Under the pieces are notes generated by a model. That model made no database searches. It worked only from the letters and a program-made list of their open reading frames with translations, and had not been told where the DNA came from. The translations under genes and the position numbers were made by a program. From Afifella aestuarii (GTDB taxonomy: Bacteria > Pseudomonadota > Alphaproteobacteria > Rhizobiales > Afifellaceae), in contig NZ_SAUF01000005.1 in NCBI RefSeq assembly GCF_004023665.1, forward strand, positions 744,001 to 808,000: a stretch of DNA of 64,000 bases, written 5' to 3'. Of the stretch, positions 30,472 through 38,565 are shown piece after piece (within the stretch, counting starts at the first letter, position 1; every line of letters starts with the position of its first letter).

Positions 30472-30814
30472 CGTTCTCTCTCAATGGCAGCTTTGGGCGG
30501 TGGCGGCCGGCGCCGGCCTTGGGACGCTGCTGTTGCGACTCGTGCCGCTGTTTGCCCGAGAGGCGATCGGTGGCGAACGCATCCGCGAATTCTTCGACCG
30601 GGCAGGCTACGGCATTCTGGGCGGCATCGTCGCGACATCGGCTTTGCGCTCAGGCCAGGGCCTGTTTCACGGCGCACCCCTCGTCGGGTCGGTGGTCGCA
30701 ATCGTCTGCGTGGTCATCGCCTTCACGATCGCCGTGTGGAAGGGCGGCACGATCGTGCCGACCCTCATCGGCCTTGCGGGTTTCGTGGCGGCCGGCCTCC
30801 TCTATCTCGGCTGA
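30464..30814 (+). CDS. azlD: AzlD family branched-chain amino acid exporter, small subunit
   Basis: 116 aa with four hydrophobic helices, the expected size for the AzlD/YgaH partner of AzlC. RLVPLFAR in the first helix region is a recognisable family element. It overlaps the end of azlC. It converges with bioY, leaving only 26 bp. Confidence 0.87.
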   Translation: MPDVLSQWQLWAVAAGAGLGTLLLRLVPLFAREAIGGERIREFFDRAGYGILGGIVATSALRSGQGLFHGAPLVGSVVAIVCVVIAFTIAVWKGGTIVPTLIGLAGFVAAGLLYLG

Positions 30815-30840
30815 CCGCCCCGTTCGCGCAAACCCGCCGT

Positions 30841-31404
30841 CTATGCCGTCCGCTGAATGATCGGATAAGACCGCTTCACGGACACCGCGATAATGGCGGC
30901 GAGACCAGCTTTGACGAGGTCACCCGGAATGAAGGCCGCCGAGGCGATCGCAGTCTTCGTCAGCGGCAGGCCGACATTGACCGCGGTCCACGGGATACCG
31001 ATCGCATAAAGAACCACGATGCCGCCGAGCGCGCAAAAGACGAACGACGTGACGACATTGAGTCGGTTCCAGCCCCATTCGTGCAAAACGCCGACGGCGA
31101 AGGCGGCCGCGACCCACCCGAAAAGGTAACCGGCGGTCGGACCGAAGAAGACGCCGAGACCGCCGCGACCGGCGGCAAGGAGCGGCAATCCGACGGCTAC
31201 AAGCGCGAGGAAGAGCAGGATCGACAGCGCTCCCCGACGCGCCCCGAGGATGGCACCAGCCAACATCGGCCCCATCGACTGAGCCGTGAGAGGCACGCCG
31301 ATCAGCGGCAGCATCACCGGCGGGAAAATCCCGAGCGCAGCCATAAAGGCCGCGAAAAGAGCGATATAGACTATGTCTTTAGTTGTGGTTCCGCGTCGTT
31401 GCAT
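30841..31404 (-). CDS. bioY: Biotin ECF transporter S component BioY
   Basis: Biotin-binding membrane subunit of 187 aa with six helices. YIALFAAFMAALG and GVPLTAQSMGPMLAG match the BioY substrate-binding region; GPTAGYLFGW is a strong family signature. The start overlaps the bioN end by 34 nt and has GAGGA 5 nt before it. It is the last gene of bioM-N-Y and lies downstream of the biotin-dependent malonate decarboxylase operon on the same strand. Confidence 0.95.
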   Translation of the reverse strand: MQRRGTTTKDIVYIALFAAFMAALGIFPPVMLPLIGVPLTAQSMGPMLAGAILGARRGALSILLFLALVAVGLPLLAAGRGGLGVFFGPTAGYLFGWVAAAFAVGVLHEWGWNRLNVVTSFVFCALGGIVVLYAIGIPWTAVNVGLPLTKTAIASAAFIPGDLVKAGLAAIIAVSVKRSYPIIQRTA

Positions 31405-32069
31405 GACATCCTCGCATTGGACGTATTCGGCTCAAGGACGAAGCGCGGCGGCAGCTCGCCTTCGTCGCCGGAGTGATCACTGTAGGGCGAGCGCGCATCG
31501 ATCGCATCGGCAACATCGCTGGCCATTCGAAGGGTTCGGACAATAAGCGGCAAGGCGAGCGCGAGGGGATTGGCTCCAAGCCCCCTCGCCCGCTGCGCGT
31601 CGCGAATATCGTTCGCCTGCTGCGCGATGACCGGGATGAACCGGAGCGCCAGAGAAAACGCGAGCCCGACCTTGGCGGGATTGACGCCGAAACGCCGAAA
31701 CGGCGTCAGCGCCTTTTCGACAGCCGCGATCAGCGCATCGGTGCGCGTCGTCAGGGTCACGAACGCGGCCAGAAGGATGAGCGTCGAGATCCGCAAGACA
31801 ACGAGAGCGGCGACCTCCCATGACTGCCAGACGCCCTGGACGATGAAGAGGATTACCAGCAGCCATAACAGAGGGCGCAATTGCTGGAACGCCTGCCGCT
31901 GCGAAATGCCTGCAAGCCAATAAAGCAGGAGCGTCGCGAGAAATGCGCCGGCGAGAACCGGAAGACTGCCGACGAGGACGAGCCCTGTGCCGGCCGCCGC
32001 CAGAACCAGGAGCTTGGCAGCCGCCGGCAGCTCATGGAGGAACGAGGATATCTCTCCGCGAGACCTCAT
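31371..32069 (-). CDS. bioN: Biotin ECF transporter T component BioN
   Basis: EcfT-type membrane coupling protein of 232 aa. It has N-terminal hydrophobic helices and the cytoplasmic coupling motif region with Ala-Arg-Gly in [14 protein letters not shown] (about residue 172), which contacts the ATPase. Start ATG 32069 overlaps the bioM stop (ATGA). Partner of BioM and BioY. Confidence 0.92.
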   Translation of the reverse strand: MRSRGEISSFLHELPAAAKLLVLAAAGTGLVLVGSLPVLAGAFLATLLLYWLAGISQRQAFQQLRPLLWLLVILFIVQGVWQSWEVAALVVLRISTLILLAAFVTLTTRTDALIAAVEKALTPFRRFGVNPAKVGLAFSLALRFIPVIAQQANDIRDAQRARGLGANPLALALPLIVRTLRMASDVADAIDARSPYSDHSGDEGELPPRFVLEPNTSNARMSCNDAEPQLKT

Positions 32070-32746
32070 TGCATACGCTCCACATAGCGCGCGAGGGCGG
32101 AATTCGGCGCGTCGTCGGCAATCACCCTGCCCTGGTCGAAGACGATGACGCGGTCGAATGATTCCAGTAGCGGCAAGTCGTGCGTGACGACGATGACGGT
32201 CTCTTCCATCTCGTCGATGACCTTCGCAACCCGCCTGGCGTTGCGCAAATCGAGGAGCGTCGTCGGCTCATCAAAAACGACGCAATCAGGCCGCGTGATG
32301 AGGACGCCCGCCAGGGCCAGAAGCTGCTTCTGTCCGCCGGACAGCGTATGCGAGGGATGCGAACGAAAAGGTCCGAGCCCGTAGCGGTCGAGCACCTCTT
32401 CGACGAGGGCGCCACGCTGGGCTGCGGGAAGCTTCAGCCCCTTAAGGCCGAAGGCGACATCTTCTTCCACGATCGGGAAGACGATCTGATTGTCTGGATT
32501 TTGGAAGACAAAACCCACCTTGCGACGAACCGCCTTACCCGACTTGGCCGTATCGAGGCCGTCGACGAGAACCTGTCCGGAGGTGGGGATGAGAAGTCCG
32601 TTCAAGAGCCGGGCGAACGTGCTCTTGCCCGAACCATTGGAGCCGACGATACCGATACGCTTCTCGTCCAGCGTCAGGTCGATGCCCTTCAAGGCCTCGA
32701 AGGTCTCGAAGCGCTGATGAACCGCGCGGATCTCGATCGTCGTCAT
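32066..32746 (-). CDS. bioM: Biotin ECF transporter ATPase BioM
   Basis: ABC ATPase of 226 aa. Walker [16 protein letters not shown] (about residue 35), Q-loop [12 protein letters not shown], signature [13 protein letters not shown], Walker [13 protein letters not shown], and the switch His in VVTHDLPLL. First gene of bioMNY, 205 bp after madM. It powers biotin uptake, a need raised by the biotin-dependent decarboxylase upstream. Confidence 0.94.
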   Translation of the reverse strand: MTTIEIRAVHQRFETFEALKGIDLTLDEKRIGIVGSNGSGKSTFARLLNGLLIPTSGQVLVDGLDTAKSGKAVRRKVGFVFQNPDNQIVFPIVEEDVAFGLKGLKLPAAQRGALVEEVLDRYGLGPFRSHPSHTLSGGQKQLLALAGVLITRPDCVVFDEPTTLLDLRNARRVAKVIDEMEETVIVVTHDLPLLESFDRVIVFDQGRVIADDAPNSALARYVERMQ

Positions 32747-32874
32747 AATCTGCCCCTTGGAGCGTTGGCGCCGCCGGCATCTCTGTGAAGGAGACGAGCC
32801 GGCGGCTGCAGGTTCGGAACGCGAACGTCGTTCACATGTTCGTGCTCCGGAACCCTATTCGTAGCACCATCGCT

Positions 32875-32909
32875 TGAAACACTGTCTCAGGTGTTTCATT
32901 CTCAGGTGT
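32875..32909. repeat. Inverted repeat plus tandem decamer before bioM
   Basis: Arms TGAAACAC (32875-32882) and GTGTTTCA (32891-32898) form an 8-bp stem with an 8-nt loop. The decamer TCTCAGGTGT occurs at 32885-32894 and again at 32900-32909, a 15-bp period. It lies between madM and bioM and could be a regulator site for bioMNY or an mRNA processing/attenuation hairpin. The BioR consensus (TTATMKATAA type) is not present here. Confidence 0.45.
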
Positions 32910-32951
32910 GTTGCGCAGGATGAAACCCTGACTGGTCCTTCGGCAAAAGGT

Positions 32952-33710
32952 TCAACCAACCAGGGCGACGATCGCCGCGTAACCGAGTGAGGGGACGACC
33001 AGGCAGCCAAAGCCCGTGTAGAACGTCGCCGTCATCGCACCATAAGGAACCAGCCGCGGATCGGTAGCAGCCAATCCGGCGGCTGTTCCGCTGGTCGTTC
33101 CCATGAGACCACCATACACAGCCGCTGCGGCCGGGTTGTTGAGGCCTGCCATCTTGGCAAGGAACGGGGTCAGGATCATCACGGAGATCGACTTCACCAC
33201 GCCGGCGGCAACCGACAGGGCGATCACTTCCGAAGATGCGCCGAGAGCCGCACCGGTCACCGGACCGACGATGAAGGTCGCCGCGCCGCCGCCGATCGTG
33301 GCCATGTCGACCGGGTTCGTGTAGCCGAACGCGTAAGCCGTAGCCGCACCGATCGCCGTCGACAGGATCATCGAGACGACAAGAGCGACGACGCCAGGCA
33401 CGCCGGCCTTCTTCAGCTCTTCAAGCTTCACGCCAAAGGCCGTGGCAACGATGGCGAAGTCACGGAAGACGCTGCCGCCCATCAGGCCGATACCTGCGAA
33501 CAGGCCGACATCGGAGATGCCGTGCTTGCCGCCGGTGTATTTGCCGCCGACGAACGCCAGGATCAGACCGATGACGATCGCGATCGCCGAAGCATGGATG
33601 CGGTTGTTGAAGATTTTGCCGATATAGGTCGACACCCACATGATGAGGCCGACGACGACGAAGGCAGTAACCAGAGGATATTTGGAGACTGCTTGTACCA
33701 GGATGTCCAT
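32952..33710 (-). CDS. madM: Malonate transporter subunit MadM
   Basis: Hydrophobic protein of 252 aa with about eight helices, the larger subunit of the two-part MadLM malonate:Na+ symporter. Typical segments are FNNRIHASAIAIVIGL, GGKYTGGKHGISDVGLF and GLMGTTSGTAAGLAATDPRL. Starts 2 nt after the madL stop. In M. rubra madL-madM also close the decarboxylase cluster. Sodium coupling is inferred from the family. Confidence 0.92.
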   Translation of the reverse strand: MDILVQAVSKYPLVTAFVVVGLIMWVSTYIGKIFNNRIHASAIAIVIGLILAFVGGKYTGGKHGISDVGLFAGIGLMGGSVFRDFAIVATAFGVKLEELKKAGVPGVVALVVSMILSTAIGAATAYAFGYTNPVDMATIGGGAATFIVGPVTGAALGASSEVIALSVAAGVVKSISVMILTPFLAKMAGLNNPAAAAVYGGLMGTTSGTAAGLAATDPRLVPYGAMTATFYTGFGCLVVPSLGYAAIVALVG

Positions 33711-33712
33711 GA

Positions 33713-34153
33713 TTATTTGACCTCCTTCGCGGATTCAGGCACCGCGACGGTGGCGGCGGGAGCAGCATTGTCCGCGTCGAGGGGCGGAAGTGGATCACTC
33801 TTCGGGCTGAGAGCCGCGATCGGCCGGATCAGCAGGAAGCCGGCGAACACCGCGCCAAGTCCGGCGACAAAGGCGAGAGCGCCGGCGTCGAAAGCCGCGA
33901 CGACGTTCTGGCGGGCGCACATCGCGACCACGATCGGGATGTACATTGCACTCCAGAACATGATGCCGTCCTGGGCCAGCTTGGAGAGCTGTTCTTTGTC
34001 CATAAGCTGGCGCGAGATGATGACGAGCAACAGCATCGCAATGCCGACGCCGCCCACATTCGCGTCAATGCCAACAAGATGACCGATCAGGTAACCGAGG
34101 CCGGTACCTACGATCATGCACCCGCCCATCAGGGCTAGTCCGTAAATCACCAT
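33713..34153 (-). CDS. madL: Malonate transporter subunit MadL
   Basis: 146 aa, four hydrophobic helices (MVIYGLALMGGCMIVGTGLGYLIG at the start; LALMGGC and GIDANVGGVGIAMLLL typical) and a polar C-terminal tail. It is the small MadLM subunit. The frame is open to 34219, but ATG 34153 has GGAG 8 nt before it and starts directly with the first helix. 70 bp separate it from madF. Confidence 0.92.
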   Translation of the reverse strand: MVIYGLALMGGCMIVGTGLGYLIGHLVGIDANVGGVGIAMLLLVIISRQLMDKEQLSKLAQDGIMFWSAMYIPIVVAMCARQNVVAAFDAGALAFVAGLGAVFAGFLLIRPIAALSPKSDPLPPLDADNAAPAATVAVPESAKEVK

Positions 34154-34223
34154 TTCACTTACTCCAGAGTATCGGAGCCTTCGTTTGAGAGGGCGGCGCG
34201 ACGCGCCGCCCCACGTCACTCAA

Positions 34224-34436
34224 TCACTCGACGACCATCAGAACGGCGCCCGGCTTCAGGCGCTCGCCGACGGCAGCCGAAATCGACTTGACCGTGCCGT
34301 CGACCGGCGAAGGCGTGTTGTTTTTCATCTTCATCGCCTCAACCACTGCGAGGCTCTGACCCTTCGTCACCGTGTCTCCGACGGCGACCTCGATCGACAC
34401 GACGGTCGACGGCATTTTCACTTTGATATCCATCAT
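34224..34436 (-). CDS. madF: Biotin carrier protein MadF (70 aa)
   Basis: Minimal biotinyl domain: two half-repeats flanking VVEAMKMKN, with K36 as the biotin attachment lysine (AMKM motif). It accepts CO2 from malonyl-ACP and hands it to the membrane decarboxylase MadB. It consists of the carrier domain alone, without the linker or N-terminal domain found in most biotin carriers. Start ATG 34436 overlaps the madK stop (ATGA). Its presence marks this as the biotin-dependent form of malonate decarboxylase. Confidence 0.93.
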   Translation of the reverse strand: MMDIKVKMPSTVVSIEVAVGDTVTKGQSLAVVEAMKMKNNTPSPVDGTVKSISAAVGERLKPGAVLMVVE

Positions 34437-35209
34437 TCACTCCATTGGTTTTCGATGGTTTCGGTTGCGGGGACCTTGCAATTTTCCCCGGAACGCCCGG
34501 CAACAGAGGCGCTAATATTCACCTCATCAGACGAGCAACTCTGCAATTCAATTCGATCTATGAGCTCCACATCATTAATCGTTTTCGCAAGAAGAACTTC
34601 TCTTCCTGAAATATATTCGGAAAGCTTGACGCCGATGGAACGATTAAATTCCAATTCGACATCGACCTTGACCCCGATCTCCCGCGAGATTGCCGCAAGA
34701 GACGCGTGAAAAGCTTGGAAATCCCCCCCGTGATCGGCATCGATGAGGAGATCGAGATCCGATTGAGGCCGCACATATGGAAGGCCCGTCATCGCAGCGA
34801 GCGCTGCCGATCCGATGAGACCGAGCCGGATCTCGAAGCGGCGGGCGAGCGACAGCGCGACGCGCAAAGCCGCGTGCGGCGGAGGAAAACGCAGAGCCGC
34901 TCGCTCCATCACCTCGTAGGGTGACAGGAAAGACGCGACCTGTTCTGGCTCGACCAGGACCGAGCTCCTAACCCGTTCTTCGCCGATGCGCAGCGGGAAA
35001 GAGAAGCCGAGCTGACCCTGCCCGTCCGTGCAAGCCCTGGTCGGACGGCAGACGATGCCGGGAACCCGATCCGTCAGGAACCCATGCAGGACCGCCGCTT
35101 CGGTGGTGTGATCGCGCATCGTGTGCGGCAGACCTTCCACAATGGCGGGCGCGAGCACCTGACGGGCATCAGGATGGAGATAAGCGAGGAAATGGCGCCG
35201 GTTCAGCAT
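34433..35209 (-). CDS. madK: MdcG-like phosphoribosyl-dephospho-CoA transferase
   Basis: 258 aa protein of the MdcG/CitX-like nucleotidyltransferase family that attaches the 2'-(5''-phosphoribosyl)-3'-dephospho-CoA prosthetic group to the decarboxylase ACP. The nucleotidyltransferase core is GSAALAAMTGLPYVRPQSDLDLL: the GS start and D-L-D metal ligands are in place. The symbol follows the M. rubra gene order (H-K-F), which I recall rather than can check. It starts 2 nt after madH and overlaps madF. The last ~40 residues are Ser/Glu-rich and look disordered. Confidence 0.82.
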   Translation of the reverse strand: MLNRRHFLAYLHPDARQVLAPAIVEGLPHTMRDHTTEAAVLHGFLTDRVPGIVCRPTRACTDGQGQLGFSFPLRIGEERVRSSVLVEPEQVASFLSPYEVMERAALRFPPPHAALRVALSLARRFEIRLGLIGSAALAAMTGLPYVRPQSDLDLLIDADHGGDFQAFHASLAAISREIGVKVDVELEFNRSIGVKLSEYISGREVLLAKTINDVELIDRIELQSCSSDEVNISASVAGRSGENCKVPATETIENQWSE

Positions 35210-35211
35210 GA

Positions 35212-36312
35212 TCAGCGCCTCTTGATCCAGGCAGGATCCGCTTTCGCGGTCTTCTGCAAATTGGCCTGGGCCTCAACCAGTACGTCGAAGAGGCGCGTCT
35301 TCTCGGGTCCGACGATCTCGACGCCGGCCTGTGTGGCAGCATCGCCGAGCGGAAGACCGGGGATGAGCTTGAGGCGGGTCGCAGGAGCGCCGACCACGAC
35401 GTCCGGCGCCACTTTCACGACGCGGCCTTTGATCCGCAAAATCGTGCGCGCCGCCTTCTCGACGGTCTCGGCAGCCATCGCCGTCGTGTGGGTGACGATG
35501 ACTTCATATTCCGGATAGGTGCGTTCGCGGCGATAGGTGATGATTTCACCCGCGCGATCGCACACATGCCCGGACTGCGAGACGATGAAGCTGTCGCCCA
35601 TCGGCAGACCGCCGACGACGAGTTCGCGGTACGAAGGCCCACGGGGCGATGCGACGAGACTGATGTCATCGCGCAGCGGCACCCCGTCGAGGGTCAGCCA
35701 GCCGAATTCCTGGCAGCCATAAAGGTCGTGGACGGTGTAACCGAAACGTTCCGCAACCGGCAGCAGGCCTTCGTCGAGCGGTGTGCCGGCCGTGAGGAGG
35801 ACAGCCCCCTCGGGCAATTCGTCCTTCAGTCCAAGCGGACCGGCCTGTTCCAGGCTTGCCCGCAGGAAAGAAGATTCTCCAAGGATAATCGAAGGCTTTT
35901 CCCGGCAGGCCGCAACAAGAAAGGCGTCGCGGCTCGAGCGCTTCAGGAAACTCCATTCCACCCCGCATTGGCGCAGCGCCTCTGCGGAGAAGACATTGAC
36001 GAGGGGCGGATAGCTGACGAGCATCCGCGCTCCAGGCCCGGACCCAAGTCTTTCGAACAGGGTCCGGGCCACCGCGCAGCGGCCGGAAATCTCGCCATGG
36101 ACCACGCCGACGATATTCTGGAACGCCGAAGAGCCTGTCGTGAAGGTGAGATACGCCAGATTGAAAGGCGTATGCACCTCCTCGATGACATGGGCGGCGG
36201 TAGGACCGTCGATACCCTTGTCCGCCAATGTCCGCCGCGGCATCTCCTCCAAAGTCGGAGCTGTGCCGAAAGCGTCCAGGGCTGCTTCGAGAACCGTCAA
36301 ATCGTCAGACAT
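35212..36312 (-). CDS. madH: Deacetyl-ACP:acetate ligase MadH-like adenylate-forming enzyme
   Basis: 366 aa enzyme with adenylation-domain features: YLTFTTGSSAFQN (nucleotide-binding T/S/G-rich loop, about residue 55), LLTAGTPL, and DLYGCQEFGWL. It has no large C-terminal subdomain and is shorter than standard AMP-ligases. In the biotin-dependent malonate decarboxylase system MadH activates the ACP thiol with acetate and ATP to restart the cycle. Placement between madD and madK matches the M. rubra order. The substrate is inferred from context. Confidence 0.82.
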   Translation of the reverse strand: MSDDLTVLEAALDAFGTAPTLEEMPRRTLADKGIDGPTAAHVIEEVHTPFNLAYLTFTTGSSAFQNIVGVVHGEISGRCAVARTLFERLGSGPGARMLVSYPPLVNVFSAEALRQCGVEWSFLKRSSRDAFLVAACREKPSIILGESSFLRASLEQAGPLGLKDELPEGAVLLTAGTPLDEGLLPVAERFGYTVHDLYGCQEFGWLTLDGVPLRDDISLVASPRGPSYRELVVGGLPMGDSFIVSQSGHVCDRAGEIITYRRERTYPEYEVIVTHTTAMAAETVEKAARTILRIKGRVVKVAPDVVVGAPATRLKLIPGLPLGDAATQAGVEIVGPEKTRLFDVLVEAQANLQKTAKADPAWIKRR

Positions 36313-36334
36313 GGTCGTCGTCCCTTTTGGGTCG

Positions 36335-37228
36335 TCAGCGAGATGGAGCGTATTTCTCGGCGACTGCTGCGAACTCTTGGTTCATCAGCTTGATCACTTC
36401 GGGCCGGACTTTGCGGCCTTCACGCTCTGCACCGAGCTGTCCCCGGCCCCACGGGCCGAGCTTGTCGGCTTCACCGGCCGCCTTGGCGGCACGGATTGCC
36501 TTGATGTGCTCGATGATCGTCGGACGCATGCCGTCGATTGTTCCGACCAGTTCCTCGACGCCACCAAGGGCGTAGAAGAAGCGCGGGCCGGCGGCGAAGA
36601 CGGGATTGCCCTTCGACAATTCCTGCAGCGTCTCGAGGTCCTTGCGGATGATGCGCGACACCGAGGTGAGCGGCATCACGTGGATCATCGTGCCGAAATT
36701 GGCATCGAGCGACACGATGTGGTCCGCCTGCAGGCCGTGGCACAGGAAGGCGCCCGAGATCGCCCGGCCGATGACCATGGCAACGATCGGATGACCCGCG
36801 AGCCGAGCCTCGGCGAGCGCCAGCTGATAGGCGCCGGTCGCCTTGTTCATGCCGAAGATCTCTTCGACCTTGCCCGGACCGTTTCCTGGGGTGTCGACGA
36901 TGAGGACGAGCGGACGCTTCTCGGCGACCGACTTGGCCTTGTCGGCTTCGAGGGAGGCATAGACGGCCTGCGCCATCTTGTAGCCCTCCTCCATGCCGAT
37001 GATGCCGGCATAGACGACAGGGAACTTCTCGTTGAAGGCGTTGGCGTCTGAGGCGATGATCGTCACCGCCTCGCCGTTGAGGGCTGCTGTTCCGACAACG
37101 GCACCCGGACCGAATTCGGGATCGTCGAAGGTTTTGGCACCGATGGTGCCCTCGTTGAAGCTGTCGGCGTCGACGATCATGTCGATCGCGTCCCGACCTC
37201 TTCCCATCATGGTCTCAGTGGCTTCCAT
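36335..37228 (-). CDS. madD: Malonate decarboxylase carboxyltransferase subunit MadD (gamma/MdcE-like)
   Basis: 297 aa crotonase-fold half of the malonyl-ACP:biotin-protein carboxyltransferase. VGRAISGAFLCHGLQADH-like oxyanion-hole region lies around residue 150; VDTPGNGPGKVEE is typical of MdcE/MadD. A strong AGGAGA precedes ATG 37228. It works with MadC to move the carboxyl group from malonyl-ACP to biotin on MadF. Confidence 0.92.
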   Translation of the reverse strand: MEATETMMGRGRDAIDMIVDADSFNEGTIGAKTFDDPEFGPGAVVGTAALNGEAVTIIASDANAFNEKFPVVYAGIIGMEEGYKMAQAVYASLEADKAKSVAEKRPLVLIVDTPGNGPGKVEEIFGMNKATGAYQLALAEARLAGHPIVAMVIGRAISGAFLCHGLQADHIVSLDANFGTMIHVMPLTSVSRIIRKDLETLQELSKGNPVFAAGPRFFYALGGVEELVGTIDGMRPTIIEHIKAIRAAKAAGEADKLGPWGRGQLGAEREGRKVRPEVIKLMNQEFAAVAEKYAPSR

Positions 37229-37262
37229 GATTGTCTCCTGATTAAGGGATTTGTGACCGGGC

Positions 37263-38219
37263 TCAGACCGACAGCCGCTTCACGTCGGCGAGAAACTCGT
37301 CGAGCGGAATGTCGGTGAGAGCGACGGGATCGGGATTGCCGGCTTTCGCCCAGACGTCACGGGCATCCTGCGGCTGCATCTCGGCAGCGAGCGCGACGGC
37401 ACGCAGCTGGCGTTCGACGGCCTCGGGCGAGCCGATGCGGCGCATCTTCTCAAATTCCGAAACCGGAAGAACGGCGAGCTTGGCAACCGCATCGCGGAAG
37501 GCGCCGATCATGTTCTGCACGAGGACGTTGCAATCGCCCATGATGTATTTGTGGCGACCGCCCGTGGTGCGGAAGACGAGCGCACGATCGGAAGAATCGA
37601 ATTCTTCCTTGCCCATCTCCTGTTCGATGACCTCAGGACCGGTCAGGCCAAGGCGTCCGAACTCGCTCATTACGATGGCGTCCGTCGCAGCCGCGACAAA
37701 GCCCATGCCACCGAAGCAGCCGACCTTCGAGCCGATGAGCGTGATGACCGGCACCTTGTGGCGTGCCTTCTGCAACTGGTCCATCACCTCGGCATGGGCG
37801 AGAAGGCCCGCATTCGATTCATGCAGGCGCACGCCGCCAGTTTCGAAAGAGATGACGACGACCGGCTTCTCCTCGTCGGAGATGTTCGGATAGTCCGCCA
37901 CCAGCTTGTCGTGGAATTCGATGGCGAGACGGATGGTGTTGACCATCTTCGCGCCACCGACCTCGCCGACGGAACCGCCGATGAAGCGGCCTTCCTGCGA
38001 GATGACGAAAACCGGGGTCTTGCCGATCTTGCCAACAGCGGTGACGATCCCGTCGTCGAATTCGACGGCTTCGCCCAAGACTTCCAGGTGCGGGCTGTAG
38101 AACCTGTCGAACGGACCCGCGAGTTCTGTGTAGGTGCCCTCGTCGACCAGGCCGACGGCCCGGGCGCGCGCATCAGATTCCAGGAAGCTCTGCTCCTGAA
38201 GATCATTCCATTTCGGCAT
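37263..38219 (-). CDS. madC: Malonate decarboxylase carboxyltransferase subunit MadC (beta/MdcD-like)
   Basis: 318 aa crotonase-fold partner of MadD. FIGGSVGEVGGAKMVN (about residue 80), GVRLHESNAGLLAHAEV and GSKVGCFGGMGFVAAATD are signatures of the carboxyltransferase beta half. The frame is open to 38369, but ATG 38219 has AGGAGAGA 6-7 nt before it and starts with a conserved MPKWNDL-like sequence. 34 bp separate it from madD. Confidence 0.92.
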   Translation of the reverse strand: MPKWNDLQEQSFLESDARARAVGLVDEGTYTELAGPFDRFYSPHLEVLGEAVEFDDGIVTAVGKIGKTPVFVISQEGRFIGGSVGEVGGAKMVNTIRLAIEFHDKLVADYPNISDEEKPVVVISFETGGVRLHESNAGLLAHAEVMDQLQKARHKVPVITLIGSKVGCFGGMGFVAAATDAIVMSEFGRLGLTGPEVIEQEMGKEEFDSSDRALVFRTTGGRHKYIMGDCNVLVQNMIGAFRDAVAKLAVLPVSEFEKMRRIGSPEAVERQLRAVALAAEMQPQDARDVWAKAGNPDPVALTDIPLDEFLADVKRLSV

Positions 38220-38230
38220 CAGATCTCTCC

Positions 38231-38548
38231 TTACTCGCCGGTCGCTTCCGCAAAGCCCTGGCGCAGGCGCAGCAGGACCACGGCAGGCGTGGCGTTGTTG
38301 TCGTTGATCTCGAGGTGGACATCGCCGAGGAGCGTTTCGGAGACGAACTTCTCCACCACGCGCTTCCACAGGTCGTCGAAGCCAGCGACGGGGGTGACGA
38401 TGCGGACCGAGACGGCGCCCTTCAGATCCTTGGGCTCCATCAGGACTTCCATGTCGCCCGAACCGACGACGCCGAGATGGATCGGCGTGTCGATCGAATG
38501 CGTCACCTCATCGAGCTTGAGGTCGAATTCCAAGGTATTCAAAGCCAT
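38231..38548 (-). CDS. madE: Malonate decarboxylase acyl carrier protein MadE (delta/MdcC-like)
   Basis: 105 aa carrier. It is not a 4'-phosphopantetheine ACP: it belongs to the MdcC family, which carries a phosphoribosyl-dephospho-CoA group on a serine; here S30 in GVVGSGDMEVL is the probable site. Acetyl and malonyl groups are exchanged on this arm by MadA. It sits between madA (17-bp gap) and madC (11-bp gap). Confidence 0.92.
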   Translation of the reverse strand: MALNTLEFDLKLDEVTHSIDTPIHLGVVGSGDMEVLMEPKDLKGAVSVRIVTPVAGFDDLWKRVVEKFVSETLLGDVHLEINDNNATPAVVLLRLRQGFAEATGE

Positions 38549-38565
38549 GATTCAAAGGTCCTTCG

